Part shown: positions 61,093 through 64,000 of the stretch, in pieces
Numbering within the stretch: position 1 is the first letter of the stretch
Layout: each line of letters starts with the position of its first letter
Source: Desulfobacterales bacterium
Lineage (GTDB): Bacteria > Desulfobacterota > Desulfobacteria > Desulfobacterales > JARGFK01
Direction: 5' to 3'
NCBI GenBank assembly: GCA_029211065.1
Contig: JARGFK010000006.1
Span: forward strand, 1-64,000
Length of the DNA stretch: 64,000 nucleotides
The notes under the pieces: model-generated
Told to the model about the DNA's origin: nothing
Databases searched by the model: none
Seen by the model: the letters and a program-made list of their open reading frames with translations, nothing else
Position numbers and translations under genes: made by a program

Positions 61093-62568
61093 CTAGAGCA
61101 GACTGTATCTGCGGCATTTTTCATAAAGTGTTGATCGGGACACGCCTAACGACCGGGAGGCTTGGGACATATTGTGGTTGCAATGTTTAAGACGGCTTTC
61201 AAGGAGGGCCTTTTCATAAGCGGCCATTTCATCTGCTAAAGCGGTGTCCGATTTTCCTGACAGGCGTATTTCCGATTTCTCGCAAGCGATAATGTTATCG
61301 GGTAAGTGTTCAACGTCAATAACCTTGCCGGCAGCCAGGCTGACGGCCCGTTCAATAGCATTTTTCAACTCACGTATGTTCCCCGGCCAGCCATGTTTAT
61401 TCAGGATTTGCCACACTTTTTTGCTGGGTTGCAGCTCCGTACGACCCAGGTATTTCAAAAAATGGTTAACCAGAAGCGGAATATCTTCCGGCCGATCCGC
61501 CAAGGTCGGAACTGTAATTAGCATGGTATTCATGCGATAATACAAATCATCACGAAAGCGGCGTCTGGCGATCAGTTCCGGCAGATTGCGATTGGTCGCG
61601 GCCACCAGGCGGAAATTTACCGGAATAGAGCTGGTGCTTCCGATTTTGTCCAGCATTCGGGTATCCAGTACCCGCAGCAACTTGGCCTGAGCGTCTACCG
61701 GCAGTTCACCGATTTCGTCGAGAAAAAGGGTTCCCTGATGGGCCAACTCGATTTTTCCGGATTTTCCCTTGCTGGAAGCACCGGTGAAAGCGCCGGCCAT
61801 ATAGCCGAATATTTCCGACTCCAACAGTTCGCGCGGAATGGCCGCAGCGTTGAGGCAAACAAACGGCCCGGATTGGCGGGGGGAGGCATTGTGAACGGCA
61901 TGGGCGAAAAGTTCTTTGCCGGATCCGGTAGCACCGGTGATCAATACAGGGGAATCGGTCTGTGCATATTTTTCAGCCAGGTTTTTGGCGTCATTGATGA
62001 TCGCGCTCTGGCCGATAATGGACTGGAAGTTGTATTGGGCGACCAGAAGACTTTTTAACCCTTTTTTATAGAATTTACATTCATTCTCAAGTAGGTTGAA
62101 CTGATTGACCAGATCGGCAAACTGATTGAAATCACGAAAAACCGTTTGTAAGATGGCACCGGTGCTGCGGCCCTGGTACTTTAGCGGAATACGATTCACC
62201 AGCAGCGGCATTTCCGTTTTAAGCGCGCAACGCTGACCCAGCTCAGCCTGACCGGACTCAATCACCCGGCTCAATCTGGACGCCTGAAAAAAATCATGAA
62301 TTTTTCGGCCCAGGGCCTTGTGCCGATCCACCTTGAGCAAATCCGCGTAGACTTGATTGATGAAAATTATGCGGGTATCACGGTCGCAGACGATAACGCC
62401 GGAGTAGATATTGTTAAGGATCAATTCCAGAAAATTCAGCAGTTGCTGCGGATAATCAGGCCCTTTCAGGTCAATGCAGATTTCATTGTCCCTCAGATAC
62501 GCCTGGCTATCCGATAGAGGGGATGCTGGAATGCTGTTTTGCAGGGCTGAGCGGGTTGCCAAATGCAT
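61093..62568 (-). CDS. Sigma-54-dependent transcriptional activator with PAS domain
   Basis: A 491-residue enhancer-binding protein. A PAS domain at about residues 50-160 (NIYSGVIVCDRDTRIIFINQ) is the sensor. The AAA+ domain has Walker A GATGSGKELFAHAVH, the sigma-54 contact GAFTGAS, Walker B GTLFLDEIGELP, and RFRDDLYYRMN. A Fis-type helix-turn-helix ends the protein (MSQASRSLGVSRSTLYEKCR). No response-regulator receiver is present. It lies just upstream of the -24/-12 promoter on the same strand, so it likely controls that operon. Confidence 0.95.
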   Translation of the reverse strand: MHLATRSALQNSIPASPLSDSQAYLRDNEICIDLKGPDYPQQLLNFLELILNNIYSGVIVCDRDTRIIFINQVYADLLKVDRHKALGRKIHDFFQASRLSRVIESGQAELGQRCALKTEMPLLVNRIPLKYQGRSTGAILQTVFRDFNQFADLVNQFNLLENECKFYKKGLKSLLVAQYNFQSIIGQSAIINDAKNLAEKYAQTDSPVLITGATGSGKELFAHAVHNASPRQSGPFVCLNAAAIPRELLESEIFGYMAGAFTGASSKGKSGKIELAHQGTLFLDEIGELPVDAQAKLLRVLDTRMLDKIGSTSSIPVNFRLVAATNRNLPELIARRRFRDDLYYRMNTMLITVPTLADRPEDIPLLVNHFLKYLGRTELQPSKKVWQILNKHGWPGNIRELKNAIERAVSLAAGKVIDVEHLPDNIIACEKSEIRLSGKSDTALADEMAAYEKALLESRLKHCNHNMSQASRSLGVSRSTLYEKCRRYSLL

Positions 62569-63153
62569 AGTTCACCTTATGTGGGCTGCCCTTCCGTTTG
62601 GCCTCAAAATTTATTTCAACCACCGGAAGTGGTGCCGGCATGATAACTGTTATTTCGCAAATAGTTACAGACTAATATTCGATTACAAACCAAATGCAAT
62701 TGTCATGCCTTTTTTAAAACTTTCCGGAAAACTGATCAACATGTTAAGATAATTTATAATTTATAAAAATATGCGCCACGTGTGCGCCCCCAGGTGTCAC
62801 ATGGTTGAAGACAATGGTGTAACCTGAATATATCGGTTCACGCAAATAACGCGCCCGGCTATTTGCGCAGTGGTTTAGTCGCTTTGCCTCCGACGATTGA
62901 ACCGTCATCCAGCTCAGCCTCCACGGCGCAGCGGCGCTCAGAAATGGGCGATATATTATTCTGTCGGTTTATATGTTTTGCGGCCAACCTGAATCGTTGT
63001 ACGCTGCCGCCTGTGGGATTGCAGCATCGGTGGTGGGGAGGATCTTGAGAAATGTGAGAGGATTGACACCCTGCAGTCCCGCCCCGGCGGGACGGGGCAT
63101 GCGCCCGCCGGGGCGGTTCAATCTGTTAGCGGGGTCCGGCCCGCAAAGGCCTG
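62569..63153. other. Intergenic region between glpK and the sigma-54 activator
   Basis: 585 bases. A 42-codon minus-strand frame from TTG 62992 (ending RRCAVEAELDDGSIVGGKAT and PLRK) has no ribosome site worth noting. A weak promoter for the activator, TTGATC-17-TAAAAA, lies near 62740-62712 on the minus strand. The right end holds a GC-rich inverted repeat. Nothing else is supported. Confidence 0.4.
63076..63116. repeat. GC-rich inverted repeat downstream of glpK
   Basis: CCGCCCCGGCGGG (63079-63091) pairs perfectly with CCCGCCGGGGCGG (63104-63116) around a 12-base loop. It lies just after the glpK stop and may end that transcript, though no T-run follows. Its left arm matches the repeat at 16795-16810. 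Confidence 0.55.
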
Positions 63154-64000
63154 TCACCTGCTCCAGTTTTTCGAGCGGTTGACCGCTTCTTTCCAGTTGT
63201 CTAACCATGGTTGCACGATGTCTTTATCAAGGCCCGGGAGAAATTCCGTGTCTTTTTGCCGGAGCAAATTAATCTCATCTAAACTTTCCCAAAAGCCCAC
63301 TGCCAATCCGGCCAAAAAACCCGAACCCATTGCCGTTGTTTCCAGAATGTTCGGGCGTATCACCTTGATGCCCAATATATCGGCCTGGAACTGCATTAAC
63401 AGTCGATTAATTGAGGCGCCGCCATCGACCCTTAGTTCTTTGGCCGGGATATGTGAATCCGCCGTCATCGCATCCAGAACATCCTTGGTCTGATACGCTA
63501 TGGATTCAAGGGCAGCCCTGGCAATATGGCTTTGGGTGGTGCCCCGGGTAATGCCGACGATGGTTCCCCGCGCGTACGGGTCCCAGTGGGGCGCGCCCAG
63601 GCCCGTAAACGCGGGCACGAGATAGACGCCGCCGTTGTCTTTTGCTGCGCGGGCCAGTTCCTCAACTTCCTTTGATTCTTTTATGATTTTTAGGCCGTCC
63701 CGCAACCACTGGACAACCGCTCCGCCGATGAAGATGCTGCCTTCAAGGGCATAGGTGGCTTTGCCGCCCATGACCCAGGCAAGCGTTGTCAGAAGGTTGT
63801 TTTCGGACACGACCGGCGCATCTCCCGTATTCATGATCATAAAGCAGCCCGTACCGTAGGTATTTTTAATCATGCCTGCTTTAACGCACATCTGCCCGAA
63901 AAGGGCGGCCTGCTGGTCCCCTGCAATCCCGCAGATGGGAAGAGCGGCGTTAAAGACACCCGCAGCGGTTTCCGCATAAATCTCGCTGCTGCTTTTCACC
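63154..64000 (-). CDS. glpK: Glycerol kinase, C-terminal part, cut by window edge
   Basis: The last 281 residues of a glycerol kinase (normally about 500). [56 protein letters not shown] and [20 protein letters not shown] are conserved FGGY-kinase motifs around the ATP site. The frame is open at the right edge, so the start lies beyond the window. It phosphorylates glycerol to glycerol-3-phosphate. Confidence 0.95.
   Translation of the reverse strand, partial: VKSSSEIYAETAAGVFNAALPICGIAGDQQAALFGQMCVKAGMIKNTYGTGCFMIMNTGDAPVVSENNLLTTLAWVMGGKATYALEGSIFIGGAVVQWLRDGLKIIKESKEVEELARAAKDNGGVYLVPAFTGLGAPHWDPYARGTIVGITRGTTQSHIARAALESIAYQTKDVLDAMTADSHIPAKELRVDGGASINRLLMQFQADILGIKVIRPNILETTAMGSGFLAGLAVGFWESLDEINLLRQKDTEFLPGLDKDIVQPWLDNWKEAVNRSKNWSR

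Overview
The window reads as a chromosome fragment of an anaerobic, sulfate-reducer-like deltaproteobacterium (Desulfobacterota, probably a Desulfobacteraceae relative). This is inferred from gene content: a ferredoxin-linked 2-oxoacid oxidoreductase, a 4-hydroxybutyryl-CoA dehydratase homologue, a NapH-like iron-sulfur protein behind an FNR-type site, cytochrome bd, small Cys-rich or Arg-rich proteins typical of that group, and two genes that can only be read with selenocysteine. No rRNA, tRNA or CRISPR array was seen.

Layout. 0-3.4 kb: remains of a type I restriction-modification locus. hsdM is intact, hsdS is cut by an IS630-type element, and that element is itself cut by an IS256-type element running off the left edge. 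4-12.5 kb: housekeeping and redox genes (YitT membrane protein, 2-hydroxyacid dehydrogenase, pseudouridine synthase, flavin reductase, MATE-like exporter, NapH-like ferredoxin, DUF364 protein, UspA). 12.9-14.8 kb: a small redox cluster with two selenoprotein genes, a DsbA/FrnE-like protein with a U-P-W-C active site and an OsmC-like protein with Sec in place of the peroxidatic Cys. Both have a hairpin just after the UGA; a frameshifted DUF3786 gene and an internally deleted Old Yellow Enzyme gene lie beside them. 15-38.3 kb: CBS-domain proteins, glycolate oxidase-type FAD enzyme, phytochelatin-synthase-like protease fold, GlcG plus an AbfD-like dehydratase, glycogen phosphorylase, a MASE3 membrane protein, chorismate mutase, SDR, aldo/keto reductase, RlmK-like methyltransferase, MFS transporter and cyclopropane fatty acid synthase. 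39-48.7 kb: ribosomal protein S1-like gene, aconitase-family hydratase, cydA-cydB-DUF2474 directly behind a vapBC module, and a radical SAM protein.

48.8-62.6 kb is catabolic. A cupin regulator overlaps an acyl-CoA synthetase gene. On the other strand lies a block that looks like one regulon: sigma-54 activator, consensus -24/-12 promoter, GltD-like iron-sulfur flavoprotein, three-subunit 2-oxoacid:ferredoxin oxidoreductase, fused two-domain CoA-transferase, fused TctA-TctB permease and TctC binding protein, closed by a strong terminator. Together these could import an organic acid, activate it by CoA transfer and oxidise it with ferredoxin and NAD(P) as electron carriers; the substrate cannot be read from the sequence. 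The window ends inside a glycerol kinase gene.

At least seven genes are broken by insertion, deletion or frameshift (hsdS, the IS630 transposase, DUF3786, OYE, MaoC, an amidohydrolase, a thiol peroxidase remnant), so part of this region appears to be decaying. No RNA data or database search was available; all functions rest on motif and family recognition.
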